Of a stretch of 64,000 nucleotides of DNA, positions 53,925-64,000 are shown in pieces. The stretch is taken from positions 1 to 64,000 of the forward strand of contig CAMJJD010000003.1 in the NCBI GenBank assembly GCA_946406015.1. The letters are read 5' to 3'. This DNA comes from an uncultured Bacteroidales bacterium. GTDB lineage: Bacteria; Bacteroidota; Bacteroidia; Bacteroidales; P3. The first letter of the stretch is position 1. Every line of letters starts with the position of its first letter. Under the pieces are notes generated by a model. It was not told the origin of the DNA. It was given only the letters and a program-made list of their open reading frames with translations, and did no database searches. The position numbers were made by a program, and so were the translations under genes.

Positions 53925-53986
53925 CTTCGGTCGTTCTTCGGTTGTTCTTCGGTTGTTCTTCGCTTTTTACCGAAGAACAACCGAAG
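53925..53986. repeat. 11-bp repeats with inverted copy (hairpin) after the fucosidase
   Basis: CTTCGGTTGTTCTTCG occurs at 53936-53951 and 53947-53962, with a one-mismatch copy at 53925-53940: an 11-bp period. The right arm CGAAGAACAACCGAAG (53971-53986) pairs with either exact copy. Same layout and GTTCTTC core as 20161-20210. It lies between the convergent fucosidase and miaA genes. Confidence 0.85.
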
Positions 53987-54013
53987 ATATAACTGGAAAC
54001 CAGCGAGATAAAA

Positions 54014-54838
54014 TCAAAGATAACGGCGCATCCAAGTCATCTGCTTGCGGGCGTAGTGCCAGGTATTCAGCTTGATAGCAGCGATGGCATTCTCTATTGT
54101 CTCCGTCCCGTCAACGACGGGAAACAGCTCGCGGTAGCCGACGGTGTTCAGCGTGTTCAGGTGGCGGTACGGCAGCAGCGAGCGCACCTCGTCGAGCAGC
54201 CCTTCCTGCATCATTGCGTCGACACGCCGGTCGATACGCGCGCGCAGGTCGGAATGCGGCAGTTGAAGCACCCTTATCTCCGCGTCGAAGGAGCGCGACA
54301 CAGGTTGCCGGTTGGCAATCACCTCGCTGTAGGGACGGCCTGTCATCAGGCACACTTCCAGGGCACGCTGCAGGCGCACCGGATTGCGCAAGTCGACCCG
54401 GGAGTAATAGCTCGGGTCGAGCATCTGCAGTTGGGCCCGTTTCTCCTCCAGCGACATCTGTTGCAGACGCGCACGCAACTCGGGTGTCGGGTCGGGCATA
54501 GCGGAGACACCGTGTAGAAGGGCATCGATGTAGAGACCACTGCCGCCGACGGCCACAACCGTATCATGTGTCGCGAAGAGGCTGTCGACAAGCCGTATGG
54601 CATCCTGCTCGTAATCGTAGATATTGTAAGGTTGCGTCACCGAGCGGCAGGCGATGAAGTGGTGCGGCACGGCGGCCAGTTCCTCGTCGGTGGGGCGTGC
54701 CACGCCGATGCGCATCTCGCGGTAGAATTGGCGCGAGTCGCAGGAGACCACCTCGGTGCCCAGTTCCCGTGCCAGCTGCACAGCATAGGCCGTCTTGCCC
54801 ACCGCCGTGGGGCCTGCTATGACAATCAGACGCCTCAC
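54014..54838 (-). CDS. miaA: tRNA dimethylallyltransferase
   Basis: A 274-residue MiaA that adds dimethylallyl to A37 of tRNAs reading UNN codons. P-loop IAGPTAVGKTAYAVQLARELG, VVSCDSRQFYREMRIG, AVGGSGLYIDALLHG and LQRALEVCLMTGRPYSE are typical. The C-terminal part is a little short. It starts with GTG at 54838, overlapping the aroA stop by 4 bp (GTGA), so translation is coupled. Confidence 0.95.
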   Translation of the reverse strand: MRRLIVIAGPTAVGKTAYAVQLARELGTEVVSCDSRQFYREMRIGVARPTDEELAAVPHHFIACRSVTQPYNIYDYEQDAIRLVDSLFATHDTVVAVGGSGLYIDALLHGVSAMPDPTPELRARLQQMSLEEKRAQLQMLDPSYYSRVDLRNPVRLQRALEVCLMTGRPYSEVIANRQPVSRSFDAEIRVLQLPHSDLRARIDRRVDAMMQEGLLDEVRSLLPYRHLNTLNTVGYRELFPVVDGTETIENAIAAIKLNTWHYARKQMTWMRRYL

Positions 54839-56060
54839 TTGGCCTCCAGCACTTTCTCAAATTCATCCCAGAACTCGGGGAACGACTTGCCCACCACCTC
54901 TGGGTTCTCTATCTCAAGGTCGGGGAAAAGGAGGCGCAACGGCGCGAAGGCCATGGCGATACGGTGGTCCCCATAGGTGCGCACCATGCCGGTGGGCTTG
55001 AGTTTCGACGGCAGTATGTGCATCTCTTCGTCGGTGGAATTGACCGTGACGCCCATACGGCGCAACTCGGTGGTGATGGCCTCGCGACGGTCGCTCTCCT
55101 TGAGTGCAATGTTGCTCACCCCTTTCAGTACAGTTCGTAGGCCTGCGGCAGCGGCGGCCACAGCGAAAGTAGGCACCAGGTCGGGGCAGTCAAGGCAATT
55201 GAACTGAACCGCCTTGGCCTTCTCGCCACCCCCCTGGATGGTGATGCTGCGGCTGGCGGCGCGGTAGGGCGAGCGAACTTCGGTGCTGACCACACCTAGC
55301 TGGCGGAAGAATCGGTCGGTGGCGCTGTCGCCTTGACAACTGTCGAGTTGTAGTCCCAACAGACGTATTCGCAGGTCGGGACGGAGCACCGCCATAGTGT
55401 AGAAGTAGGAGGCTGCCGACCAGTCGCGCTCAATGGTGATAGACGCGGGTTTGGCCTTGCCTTGGAAAGGTTGCACATAGTAGGTGCGTCCATTGGAAGA
55501 GCAACGCACCTCGACACCTGCCTGCAACAGAGCATCGCAGGTCATCTCGATATAAGGACGCGACGTGGGTCGCTGTGTCATGGTCAGGGAGATGCCATCG
55601 GGCATCTTGGGAGCTGCCAACAGCAGTGCACTGACAAACTGGCTACTGAGCAACGGGTCGACCTGTACCGTTCGTTTGGTGGGCACCCCTCCCTGTATCT
55701 GTACCGGCAAGAATCCCTCCTTTTCAGTGCATTCCACACGGAATCCCATCTGGCGCAGGGCGTCGATGAGCGGCGCCATGGGACGCTGACAGAGACGTTC
55801 GTCGCCGGTGAGTGTGTGGTGGCCCGAAGTCATGGCCAGCTGAGGCATGATGAAACGGGCTACCGACCCCGCATTATCACAGTAATATACGTCGGAGGTG
55901 TGATTTTCAATCTGGGCAAGCATGTTGCGCAACAGCTTGGTATCGTTTGAGGTGGAGAGTTTACCGATACGAAAATGGCTACCCATCATGTGGTTAATCA
56001 TCAGCCATCGGTTGCTCATGCTCTTCGAAGCAGGCAGATTGATTCTAATGTCGTTGGTAT

Positions 56061-56064
<4 letters not shown>
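54835..56064 (-). CDS. aroA: 3-phosphoshikimate 1-carboxyvinyltransferase (EPSP synthase)
   Basis: A 409-residue EPSP synthase of the shikimate pathway. Active-site Lys/Ser in NLPASKSMSNRWLMIN at residues 9-24, YYCDNAGSVARFIMPQLAM for PEP/S3P binding, LDCPDLVPTFAVAAA with the catalytic aspartate, and GDHRIAMAFAPL near the end. Slightly shorter than the E. coli enzyme. Sits between the sigma-54 regulator and miaA with 4-bp overlaps at both ends, forming a tight minus-strand operon. Confidence 0.95.
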
Positions 56065-57272
<1,208 letters not shown>

Positions 57273-57281
57273 AGTGTATTC

Positions 57282-59297
57282 TTAATAGCTGTTGTAATGT
57301 GGTGCAATGACGATATTACGAGCCTTCTGCAACTGATGCGCGATTATCGAGTATTGCTGAATCTGTACCAAGAGCTCTCGTTCTCTCTCTTCCGTTGCCG
57401 AGCGCAATTGCTCACGCAGTTCGTCAATCATCTGCGCCAATCGATTGCTCTTGAAAGCATATATACTTTCAGTGAGGTCCTGCAAAAGATTGTCTTCCAC
57501 CTTGGGAATGAAAACCCCCTTCTGTCGCCATGTGTCACTGAGGCTATAGGTGTCCATCATCAGTGAAATGGCAAAGACACGCAATTGTTCGTCGGAGGAA
57601 TTCATAAAGCGGCTGGTGTCGACGGTATGCATCATATCGACCATCAAAGAGCATTGTTCGAAAATACGTTGACAGAGGGGATGTGTCATTGTCAGTTGGT
57701 CTCGACGCAACTCGGAGACAATAATCTCCGCCACCGTATACTCCACTATCTGCGTCTTGCCATCCTCACCTGTAATCTCCTGTTGGACCTTGTTATTACC
57801 ATAGTCGAGCAACAGCTTGACCAAATGACGTTCCACTTCGGGAAGCAGGTTCACTACAGGTCCGTTTCCTCCGTCAGCGTGGGCTGCAGGCTCGTTCGCC
57901 GGCATTTCCTGAGCAGGAGGCTCCTGGTCTGTCGTCTTCTCGGCCGAGGACTCGGAGGCAGAACGTTCATAAGCCTTCTGACGCGCCTGTTGCGCGGCTT
58001 TAGCCACCGAGTTTCCGAGCACCTCTTCACTGACACGCAACAGATAGGCACACTCGCGGATATACTCGGCGCGTTCCAGCATGTCGCTCACCAAGGCAAT
58101 GCTATGGGCCGTGTCGCTGATAAGTTCTGCACGACGAATGGGATCGTCCTTGACCCCATCGAGCAGCACACGCGTCTTGAACATGATAAAGTTGTCCTCA
58201 TGCTGCACCAGATAGTCCTGCAGTGCCGAGGAACCGTATTTCTGGGCATAACTGTCGGGGTCTTCTCCGTCGGGGAACAGCACCAATCGTACATGCATGC
58301 CCTCGGCAAAGAGCAGGTCAACTGCTCGCAAAGCGGCCTTGATGCCCGCCGAATCACCGTCATAAAGCACCGTCACATTGGGTGTGTAGCGTTTGATAAG
58401 ACGAATCTGCTCGACGGTGAGCGACGTACCGCACGAGGCCACCGTGTTCTCCACCCCCGACTGGTGCATCGACACCACGTCGACATTGCCTTCCACCAGG
58501 TAGCACTTGTTGGCCTTGGCAATAGCCGAACGGGCCTGATAGAGGCCGTAAAGGATGCGACTCTTGTTGTATATGTCCGAATCGGGCGAATTGACATACT
58601 TGGCTGCCTGCTTCTCACTGCTGAGTATGCGGCCGCTGAAACCCAGCACTCGTCCCGAGATGCTGTAGATAGGAAACATCACTCGCCCGCGGAAACGGTC
58701 ATAGACACGATGCTTCCCGTTTTCATCCTTGAAGATGGTCAACCCCGTCTTCTCCAACACGGCATCGCTATATCCATTCTTGCGGGCATGGTCAGTAAAG
58801 TTGCTCCACTCCTCTAGGCAATAGCCCAAACCGAACCTTCTAATAATCTCATCGCTCATACCACGCTGGTGGAAGTAGCTGAGGCCGACAGCACGTCCCA
58901 TCTCGTCGTTGAAAAGCAGGTCGGCGAAATATTTCTGTGCAAATTCCGACACATGGAACAAGCCGTCTCGCTCTGTTTGCCGCTCTTTCTGTTCCTCGGT
59001 AAGTTCCTCTTCCCGAATCTCTATATGATACTTTTCAGCCAACCAACGCAACGCCTCCGGATAGGTGTAGTGCTCATGCTTCATGAGGAACTTCACCACG
59101 TCACCTGCCTCGCCGCAACCAAAACACTTATAGATACCCTTCGAGGGGGATACATAAAACGACGGTGTCTTCTCGTTATGGAACGGGCAGCACCCTATAT
59201 GGTTGGCTCCTCGTTTCTTGAGACTGACAAAATCGCCTATCACCTCCTCGATTCGGGAAGCGTCCATGATACGTTGTATGGTCTCTTGGTCAATCAT
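57282..59297 (-). CDS. dnaG: DNA primase DnaG
   Basis: A 671-residue primase: CHC2 zinc finger at 35-61 (CCPFHNEKTPSF ... YKCFGCGEAGD), catalytic core with Toprim motifs (LVEGNVDVVSMHQ, VTVLYDGDSAGIKAAL) and a C-terminal helicase-binding domain. Makes RNA primers at the replication fork. A Q/A/E/P-rich linker lies near residues 447-485. I start at the ATG at 59297 (MIDQETIQRIMDASRIEEV); a -7 box ends 13 bp upstream, so the leader would be very short. Confidence 0.96.
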   Translation of the reverse strand: MIDQETIQRIMDASRIEEVIGDFVSLKKRGANHIGCCPFHNEKTPSFYVSPSKGIYKCFGCGEAGDVVKFLMKHEHYTYPEALRWLAEKYHIEIREEELTEEQKERQTERDGLFHVSEFAQKYFADLLFNDEMGRAVGLSYFHQRGMSDEIIRRFGLGYCLEEWSNFTDHARKNGYSDAVLEKTGLTIFKDENGKHRVYDRFRGRVMFPIYSISGRVLGFSGRILSSEKQAAKYVNSPDSDIYNKSRILYGLYQARSAIAKANKCYLVEGNVDVVSMHQSGVENTVASCGTSLTVEQIRLIKRYTPNVTVLYDGDSAGIKAALRAVDLLFAEGMHVRLVLFPDGEDPDSYAQKYGSSALQDYLVQHEDNFIMFKTRVLLDGVKDDPIRRAELISDTAHSIALVSDMLERAEYIRECAYLLRVSEEVLGNSVAKAAQQARQKAYERSASESSAEKTTDQEPPAQEMPANEPAAHADGGNGPVVNLLPEVERHLVKLLLDYGNNKVQQEITGEDGKTQIVEYTVAEIIVSELRRDQLTMTHPLCQRIFEQCSLMVDMMHTVDTSRFMNSSDEQLRVFAISLMMDTYSLSDTWRQKGVFIPKVEDNLLQDLTESIYAFKSNRLAQMIDELREQLRSATEERERELLVQIQQYSIIAHQLQKARNIVIAPHYNSY

Positions 59298-59309
59298 TGA
59301 AATGAAATG

Positions 59310-59317
59310 CAAAAATA
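59310..59317 (-). promoter_or_regulatory. -7 box for dnaG
   Basis: TATTTTTG on the minus strand, 12 bp before the dnaG ATG. No TTTG at -33. Implies a leader of only a few bases. Confidence 0.45.
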
Positions 59318-59370
59318 CAACTTTTTTCCGACATGGAAAAGATTATTTCCCACCCTCTTGCTTCACTGTT

Positions 59371-59410
59371 CTATTGCTGTTCTTTTACATTTCTAAAAGA
59401 GCAACAATAG
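59371..59410. repeat. Imperfect inverted repeat upstream of dnaG
   Basis: Arms CTATTGCTGTTCTTTTA (59371-59387) and TAAAAGAGCAACAATAG (59394-59410) pair over 17 positions with two exceptions, around a 6-nt loop. It lies between dnaG and the terminator at 59486; role unknown. Confidence 0.5.
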
Positions 59411-59485
59411 AAATGCCCTTAAAGAGCTGTAACATAGAAGGGAGAACCACCATCCGCTCGTTGTTGCCATATTGATGGTGCATAT

Positions 59486-59522
59486 AAAAAAAGTATATCT
59501 CCGGCAATTGCCGGAGATATAC
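59486..59522 (-). terminator. Rho-independent terminator of the T9SS type B protein gene
   Basis: A perfect 30-bp palindrome (59493-59522, centre CCGGCAATTGCCGG) is followed on the minus strand by seven T (59486-59492), 26 bp after the stop at 59549. Confidence 0.93.
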
Positions 59523-59548
59523 CGAAGAGAGCGTGTTGTGATGAGCGA

Positions 59549-62500
59549 TTAGCGCACCACCTCGATAGCTCCGTTGTGTTCTATATTGCCATTATATCCC
59601 TTGGCAGAGAAGCGGTAGAAGTAGGTGCCGGTAGGCAAACCCTTCGGGTCCCAGAAGTCCTCGTCGCGCGAGATATTCTCCTTGTGGTAGACGCGGGTAC
59701 CCCATTTGTTGTAGATATCAAGCTGATTGATGGGGTATCCCATACCGTTGACAAGGTTCTGGATAACGAACCGGTCGTTGATGCCGTCGCCATTGGGTGA
59801 CACCACATTGGGGAACTGCAGGAAGTCGTTGACCACCAAGATGGAGTTCTCAGCAGTGTCGCGGCAGTAGACCATGTTGCCCGAGGGAGCCAAGTTGTCG
59901 GTGCGGGCGATGAGACGCACGGCATAGTTACCCGACGGATCGTTGTCGGTCCACTGTGAGAAGTCGAAGGTGGGGTACTCGTCGGTGAGAGTCTCGACCG
60001 AAAGAGGATTGTCAATATTGTACTGTATTTCCCAGAAGTAATTCGTCCAAGCTGTCTTAGGCTCAGTGAGGTTGTTGAATGTTGCCACGGGGTTAAGTAC
60101 CGAGGGATAGACAGGTGTCCATGAAAATCCTGCCTGCGGCGCCGTGAATACAGCGATGGACTGCGGGCTGACAATCGAGTCGACGCATCCGTCGGCCGAT
60201 GTGGCATAGTATTTCAGATCGTAGAGACCAGCAGCATAGGTATGAGTGGGGCTGGCCAGCGACGAGGTGATACCGTCGCCAAAGACCCAAAGGTGCTCAA
60301 CAGCGTCAGTGCTTCGATTGTCAAAATGCAGCGTGAGGGGTTCGCAACCTTCGAACGAGAAGGGGGTGGGAATGAAGCTGGGCAGCGGCTGACGGCGGCT
60401 ACCGACAAGAATGGTATCCTGTCTGATACAAGCCGTTCCATGGCGCGTGTTGGTCACCTGAACCACATAGTTCACCTCGCCATAGGCACCTTCAGCAGTG
60501 GTGATGGTGTCGGTGTTCTGACCGAAGGGAGACCAAACATAGCTGTAGTTCTCTGTGGCGGCATGACGGTCGCTACCATTGAGGAGCATCTTGTCGACTC
60601 CGCAGAGCGACGTGTCGGGACCGAGGTTGGGTTCGGGAGTCCAGTAAGTGGTAATCTTGGTATTGGTATCCCACACGCATCCAAACTCGTCGTACACTTT
60701 CACCAGAATACGGAAGGTACCGGCCGTGTCGGGCGAGGAGATGTAGCTGAGCGTCGGCGTGGCTGCGTTAATCTTGACACCGCGGTAATGACCCAGGTCA
60801 TAGTCGTGGTACTGCGGCGAGGGGTCGGGCATCCATACAAGGCTGTCGATACCCACCTGGTATTCGCAGTCGTCAGGCATGACATTGCAGATATCGAGGC
60901 TCCAGTTGAAAATCCAGCCATTATCGGCGCCCCAGGTATCGTAGACGCGCACTTTCCACACACCATTGAGGGGGCAACCCACCAACTCGCTGAAGTCGGT
61001 CCAAGGCAGGTAGTAGTCGAGTTTATCCTCATGATTGCTCGGATGCTTGGTGTTAATGTAGTAAGTGGTATCTCCACCAGTGACCGACATTGTGCCGTGA
61101 GGCACCTCGCCGGCATGGGCAAAGCCATACGGCACCGGCGGGAACGCAACAGTGAGATTATCCATATATCCATTGGATACAATATAGAAGTTACCCGCGG
61201 GGTTAAGGTTGTATCCGTTCCAAACAGCCTTGGCATTATCGCCAGTGACTAGCGTATAGTGCGTGTCGCGCGAGAAGCAGTAGTCTAGACCAATGCCATA
61301 GGGGTTGACCAGCGAGTCGCAGACAGGACTGCCGTCGGGAGAGCCCGAGTCGAAGTGTCCGGCACCACCATCCAACGGGAAACCGAGGTTCTTGCCACTA
61401 CCATGGTCTGTGCCTTGACGACGTTCAGTCGGTAAAGCATTCACATCCGAGTTGTCCGGATAAGAGCAACCCGCCTGGTTGGTCTTATTACCAAACTTGA
61501 TAATAGCCTCTTGCCCGGTGGGGCAGACCAAGGTCATGAAGAAGTCGCCAAGGAAAGAGTGCTCCATGTTGATGCAGAGGGAGCAGATATCTTTGGCCGA
61601 AGTGACATAACGGCTGTTGGGGAACTCGGTAAACTCGACAGGAGCTTCGTAGTAGCTGACGGCACCGCAGTTACAACCATCGGGGATGAAGGTTCGCACC
61701 TCGAAAGTCTTACTGATTTCATCCGAGGTCTCGATGCGTTTCAGCGTCAGTGTGGCATCCTCGCCGTCGTAACCCATGTTCACAGCCAGCGAGTCGGAGT
61801 TGCATATCTCCTGCAGTGTGAAAATAGTCTTGATGGGGTTCAGGGCAGTACGCACCTTGATAGAAGTCATCACAGTGTTGAAACAGCCGAACTCGTCGAC
61901 CAAATCCAAACGCACGTCGTAGCAACCCGTAGTCTGGTAGGCACCATATTGGACTTCCGTCACACCGTTGCCGACAATAGTATCGTTCTCATAGCCCATA
62001 TCCCAGCGGAAATAGGTGGTGGCATCGCTGGGCGTATAGTAGCCATAGTTATAGGTATAGTCGCCATGGCCATGGAAGATGACTCCGTCGCCGATACAAA
62101 GGTTGGCGCCCCAGAACTCGTTGGTGTCGATATGGTCGATTGCCGACGTAGGATCGTCCTCCACCACATAGGTCGTATCCACAATGGTAATCAGGTGGAT
62201 GTAAGCCGAGTCGTAGATAACGCCATTGCGGGTACGATAGAACTTGTTCTCAATGACAGGAACCACCGTCTCACACGGCACGCCACACTCGAAGGTCAAC
62301 TTGAAACCCTTCGTCGTGGAATTGCACGAAAGATTCGCCCTGCTGGTATCGGTACGCGGGTCTGTCTTGAAGCGGATGGTGACCATACCCGTAGTGTTGG
62401 CAGGCGTCTCATAGAGGCGGGTGCCCACATGGACATTGCCTGTATAGCTGTTGAACTTCGCAATCAGCGTACCCGCCGTGCCGGAGCCGTCGTACACAAA

Positions 62501-62788
62501 CACCGTGTCGAGGCAAGAGACTTCCAGTTCGTCGACACGGAACGAATAACGGCCACCACTCACACAGTTGGCCAGGATGGTGACATAGCGGTCCTTGCCC
62601 AGCTCGTAATGTCCAGCATCAGGAGCGCCGGCACCCTGCGAGTCGTCATCGGTCACAACGACAGTGCCACCGACAGCGTCCACTATCGTGCCATGACTTG
62701 CATCGTCCAACTTGACAAATATCTCCTGCGACCATGCCATGGAGCACAGCGACACAAAGAGAACTACTATTGAAACTATCTTTTTCAT
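59549..62788 (-). CDS. T9SS type B secreted protein with CUB-like, P and PKD domains
   Basis: A 1079-residue secreted protein. Signal peptide MKKIVSIVVLFVSLCSMAWS; a CUB-like beta domain (about 70-170); a proprotein-convertase P-type region (CSLCINMEHSFLGDFFMTLVC and LVGCPLNGVWKVRVYDTWG); PKD domains (DGVIFHGHGDYTYNYGYY, WVFGDGITSSLASPTHTY); and a C-terminal gliding-type domain (VVSPNGDGINDRFVIQNL ... LDIYNKWGTRVYH ... GLPTGTYFYRFSAKGYNG), which marks export by the type IX system with type B sorting. Probably a large surface protein for attachment or motility. Strong terminator downstream. Confidence 0.92.
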   Translation of the reverse strand: MKKIVSIVVLFVSLCSMAWSQEIFVKLDDASHGTIVDAVGGTVVVTDDDSQGAGAPDAGHYELGKDRYVTILANCVSGGRYSFRVDELEVSCLDTVFVYDGSGTAGTLIAKFNSYTGNVHVGTRLYETPANTTGMVTIRFKTDPRTDTSRANLSCNSTTKGFKLTFECGVPCETVVPVIENKFYRTRNGVIYDSAYIHLITIVDTTYVVEDDPTSAIDHIDTNEFWGANLCIGDGVIFHGHGDYTYNYGYYTPSDATTYFRWDMGYENDTIVGNGVTEVQYGAYQTTGCYDVRLDLVDEFGCFNTVMTSIKVRTALNPIKTIFTLQEICNSDSLAVNMGYDGEDATLTLKRIETSDEISKTFEVRTFIPDGCNCGAVSYYEAPVEFTEFPNSRYVTSAKDICSLCINMEHSFLGDFFMTLVCPTGQEAIIKFGNKTNQAGCSYPDNSDVNALPTERRQGTDHGSGKNLGFPLDGGAGHFDSGSPDGSPVCDSLVNPYGIGLDYCFSRDTHYTLVTGDNAKAVWNGYNLNPAGNFYIVSNGYMDNLTVAFPPVPYGFAHAGEVPHGTMSVTGGDTTYYINTKHPSNHEDKLDYYLPWTDFSELVGCPLNGVWKVRVYDTWGADNGWIFNWSLDICNVMPDDCEYQVGIDSLVWMPDPSPQYHDYDLGHYRGVKINAATPTLSYISSPDTAGTFRILVKVYDEFGCVWDTNTKITTYWTPEPNLGPDTSLCGVDKMLLNGSDRHAATENYSYVWSPFGQNTDTITTAEGAYGEVNYVVQVTNTRHGTACIRQDTILVGSRRQPLPSFIPTPFSFEGCEPLTLHFDNRSTDAVEHLWVFGDGITSSLASPTHTYAAGLYDLKYYATSADGCVDSIVSPQSIAVFTAPQAGFSWTPVYPSVLNPVATFNNLTEPKTAWTNYFWEIQYNIDNPLSVETLTDEYPTFDFSQWTDNDPSGNYAVRLIARTDNLAPSGNMVYCRDTAENSILVVNDFLQFPNVVSPNGDGINDRFVIQNLVNGMGYPINQLDIYNKWGTRVYHKENISRDEDFWDPKGLPTGTYFYRFSAKGYNGNIEHNGAIEVVR

Positions 62789-62818
62789 ACTGGTACGTTT
62801 TTACCTCATTTATTATTA

Positions 62819-63274
62819 TTAATCCCTGTCCTGATAGTAAGCCGCTTCCATCTCGGAGGCCAGCTGGAAACTGTCCTCGATGGAGCGCAACACCAGATAG
62901 GGATGCGTGGACGACGGGGTGGAGAAACACAGGGTGACATTGCCTCTCCTGTACTTCATCTGGAAAGATTGGAAATTGTAGGCGTAATAGCTCAGCGTTG
63001 TGAGGTCGACCACATAGTTCTGCGGCAGGTAGTTGGTACCGTAGGCCTCGCGCACCTCGCTGATATTGAACACCTCGACTCCTGCGGGAATGGTATCCGA
63101 CTCATAGAACGAAGCTTGTGAAAACCAGCAGCGTTGCATCAACTTCTCGACAGGATAATCCTCCATTTGAACAGTGTCATAGCCGAAGAACGGCAACACG
63201 ATGGACTCGCAGTTCTGCGCATTGACGCTCACAGCGGCAAGCATAAACGCAACAATCGGGATTAATCTTTTCAT
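62819..63274 (-). CDS. Small secreted protein of unknown function
   Basis: A 151-residue protein with signal peptide MKRLIPIVAFMLAAVSVNAQ. I start at the ATG at 63274; the in-frame extension upstream is charged and not signal-like. Mature part has blocks CESIVLPFFGYDTVQMEDYP and MQRCWFSQASFYESDTIPAG; family not recognised. It lies 30 bp upstream of the T9SS type B gene on the same strand, suggesting co-expression. Confidence 0.75.
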   Translation of the reverse strand: MKRLIPIVAFMLAAVSVNAQNCESIVLPFFGYDTVQMEDYPVEKLMQRCWFSQASFYESDTIPAGVEVFNISEVREAYGTNYLPQNYVVDLTTLSYYAYNFQSFQMKYRRGNVTLCFSTPSSTHPYLVLRSIEDSFQLASEMEAAYYQDRD

Positions 63275-63355
63275 ATTATTATCTTTTTTCCTTTTTTCTT
63301 GCCTTATAGACGGAGAAGCCACCCCATTTGGCTCACAGGGTATGCAATTTTAGGA

Positions 63356-63949
63356 TTATTTAACACTCTTGCGTCTGAGATGGTTGATTAGAGCCATCAA
63401 GAGACCCAAGGCCAAGAAGCCGCCCGGAGGCAGGATCATCATCAACATACCGTCGGCACCACCAATAAGCGAATGCCCGAAGAAGCAGCCAGTGCCCAGC
63501 AACTCACGCACAATACCCACCAGTGTCAATGCCCAGGTAAAGCCCAAGCCCATGAAGAGTCCATCGAGGAACGACTGACCCACGTTGTTCTTCGAAGCGA
63601 AAGCTTCGGCGCGGCCCAGCACAATGCAGTTCACCACGATCAGGGCGATGAAGAGACCCAGGCTGTCATACAGTGCCGGCAGATAGGCCTGCATCACCAT
63701 CTGCACGATGGTGACAAAGGTGGCGATAATAACGATGAAGGCCGGGATGCGCACCTTGTCGGGGATGACGCTCTTCAGAAGCGAAATAACGATGTTCGAC
63801 ATCATCAGCACAAAGGTAGTGGCCAAACCCATACTCAAACCGTTGATGGCCGATGTGGTGGTGGCCAACGTGGGGCACATACCGAGTACAAGCACCCAGG
63901 TGGGGTTCTCTTTGATAAGTCCGTTCTTGATAATATCTTTAGTCTTCAT
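63356..63949 (-). CDS. rnfE: Rnf electron transport complex subunit E
   Basis: A 197-residue membrane protein with about six helices, an RnfE/RsxE subunit. The start MKTKDIIKNGLIKENPTWVL and LVLGMCPTLATTTSAINGL (with the conserved cysteine) plus NCIVLGRAEAFASKNNVGQSF are family marks. Part of the ferredoxin:NAD+ oxidoreductase that couples electron flow to Na+ or H+ pumping in anaerobes. I start at the ATG at 63949, not the TTG three codons earlier. The preceding gene on this strand ends 12 bp upstream. Confidence 0.95.
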   Translation of the reverse strand: MKTKDIIKNGLIKENPTWVLVLGMCPTLATTTSAINGLSMGLATTFVLMMSNIVISLLKSVIPDKVRIPAFIVIIATFVTIVQMVMQAYLPALYDSLGLFIALIVVNCIVLGRAEAFASKNNVGQSFLDGLFMGLGFTWALTLVGIVRELLGTGCFFGHSLIGGADGMLMMILPPGGFLALGLLMALINHLRRKSVK

Positions 63950-63961
63950 AAGTCTCAAGGA

Positions 63962-64000
63962 TTATTGGTTGATTTGGGCAAAAACGCCAGATGCTTCGTT
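63962..64000 (-). CDS. C-terminal end of the gene before rnfE, probably rnfG (partial)
   Basis: An open frame enters from the window edge and ends NEASGVFAQINQ with TAA at 63962-63964, 12 bp before rnfE. Rnf operons usually run C-D-G-E-A, so this is probably the last twelve residues of RnfG. The identity rests on position only. Confidence 0.4.
   Translation of the reverse strand, partial: NEASGVFAQINQ

Overview
The window looks like a chromosome segment of an anaerobic, carbohydrate-degrading member of the Bacteroidales, probably an uncultured gut or rumen lineage. The evidence is the Bacteroidetes-type promoter (TTTG, about 19 bp, TAnnTTTG) in front of several genes, a short primary sigma factor, T9SS type A and type B sorting domains, an Rnf complex gene, outer-membrane-type lipoproteins, GH2/GH3/GH29 glycosidases and several TTG/GTG starts. 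Most of the window is GC-rich. One gene (334-4416) is strikingly AT-rich and looks foreign.

Layout. (1) 1-7332, minus strand: a defence island. A type III restriction helicase-nuclease (res), a 1360-residue STAND NTPase with an N-terminal nuclease-like domain (Avs-like) and the start of a DNA methyltransferase (mod, cut by the window edge) form one tight operon behind one promoter. (2) 7429-8031: a DUF6266 protein. (3) 8456-17931, plus strand: a redox and detoxification cluster with an aldo/keto reductase, DUF362 protein, carboxymuconolactone decarboxylase-cupin, two flavodoxins, two NADPH-FMN-reductase-like flavoproteins, a quinol monooxygenase-like protein, an alpha/beta hydrolase, an acyltransferase and a Cu/Zn permease fused to an HMA domain. 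Five of these carry lipoprotein signals on enzymes of normally cytoplasmic families. (4) 17983-20118: a beta-mannosidase carrying two in-frame copies of a palindromic repeat. (5) 20359-31620: housekeeping genes (guaB, a three-gene parvulin/SurA operon, moxR, rsmG, rpoD, folD, ffh). (6) 32071-36907: a GNAT-HD fusion, DUF456 protein, APRT, short-chain fatty acid transporter and alkaline phosphatase. (7) 37001-42757: a 1918-residue T9SS-secreted fibronectin/adhesin protein. (8) 43261-50154: a RIC/hemerythrin-LuxR regulator, membrane polyferredoxin, YitT protein, Tat-exported aldo/keto reductase-ferredoxin, TatA and TatC, which reads as an exported electron-transfer module. (9) 50151-53911: GH3 and GH29 glycosidases. 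(10) 54014-59297, minus: miaA, aroA, a sigma-54 activator and dnaG. (11) 59549-64000, minus: a T9SS type B PKD/P-domain protein, a small secreted protein, rnfE and the tail of probable rnfG.

The most unusual theme is in the spacers. Many short intergenic stretches are tracts of a short word repeated at a fixed period of 7, 8, 9 or 11 bp (for example six CTAGs exactly 9 bp apart at 33729-33777, and an 8-bp GAATGCGT-like family in at least five spacers). Some such tracts are now coding: they form the linker of a flavodoxin lipoprotein, part of a signal peptide, a loop in a transporter and an insert in a hemerythrin regulator. Together with the hairpin elements inside the mannosidase, this suggests repeat generation that freely enters genes.

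No tRNA, rRNA, CRISPR array, transposase or integrase gene was recognised.
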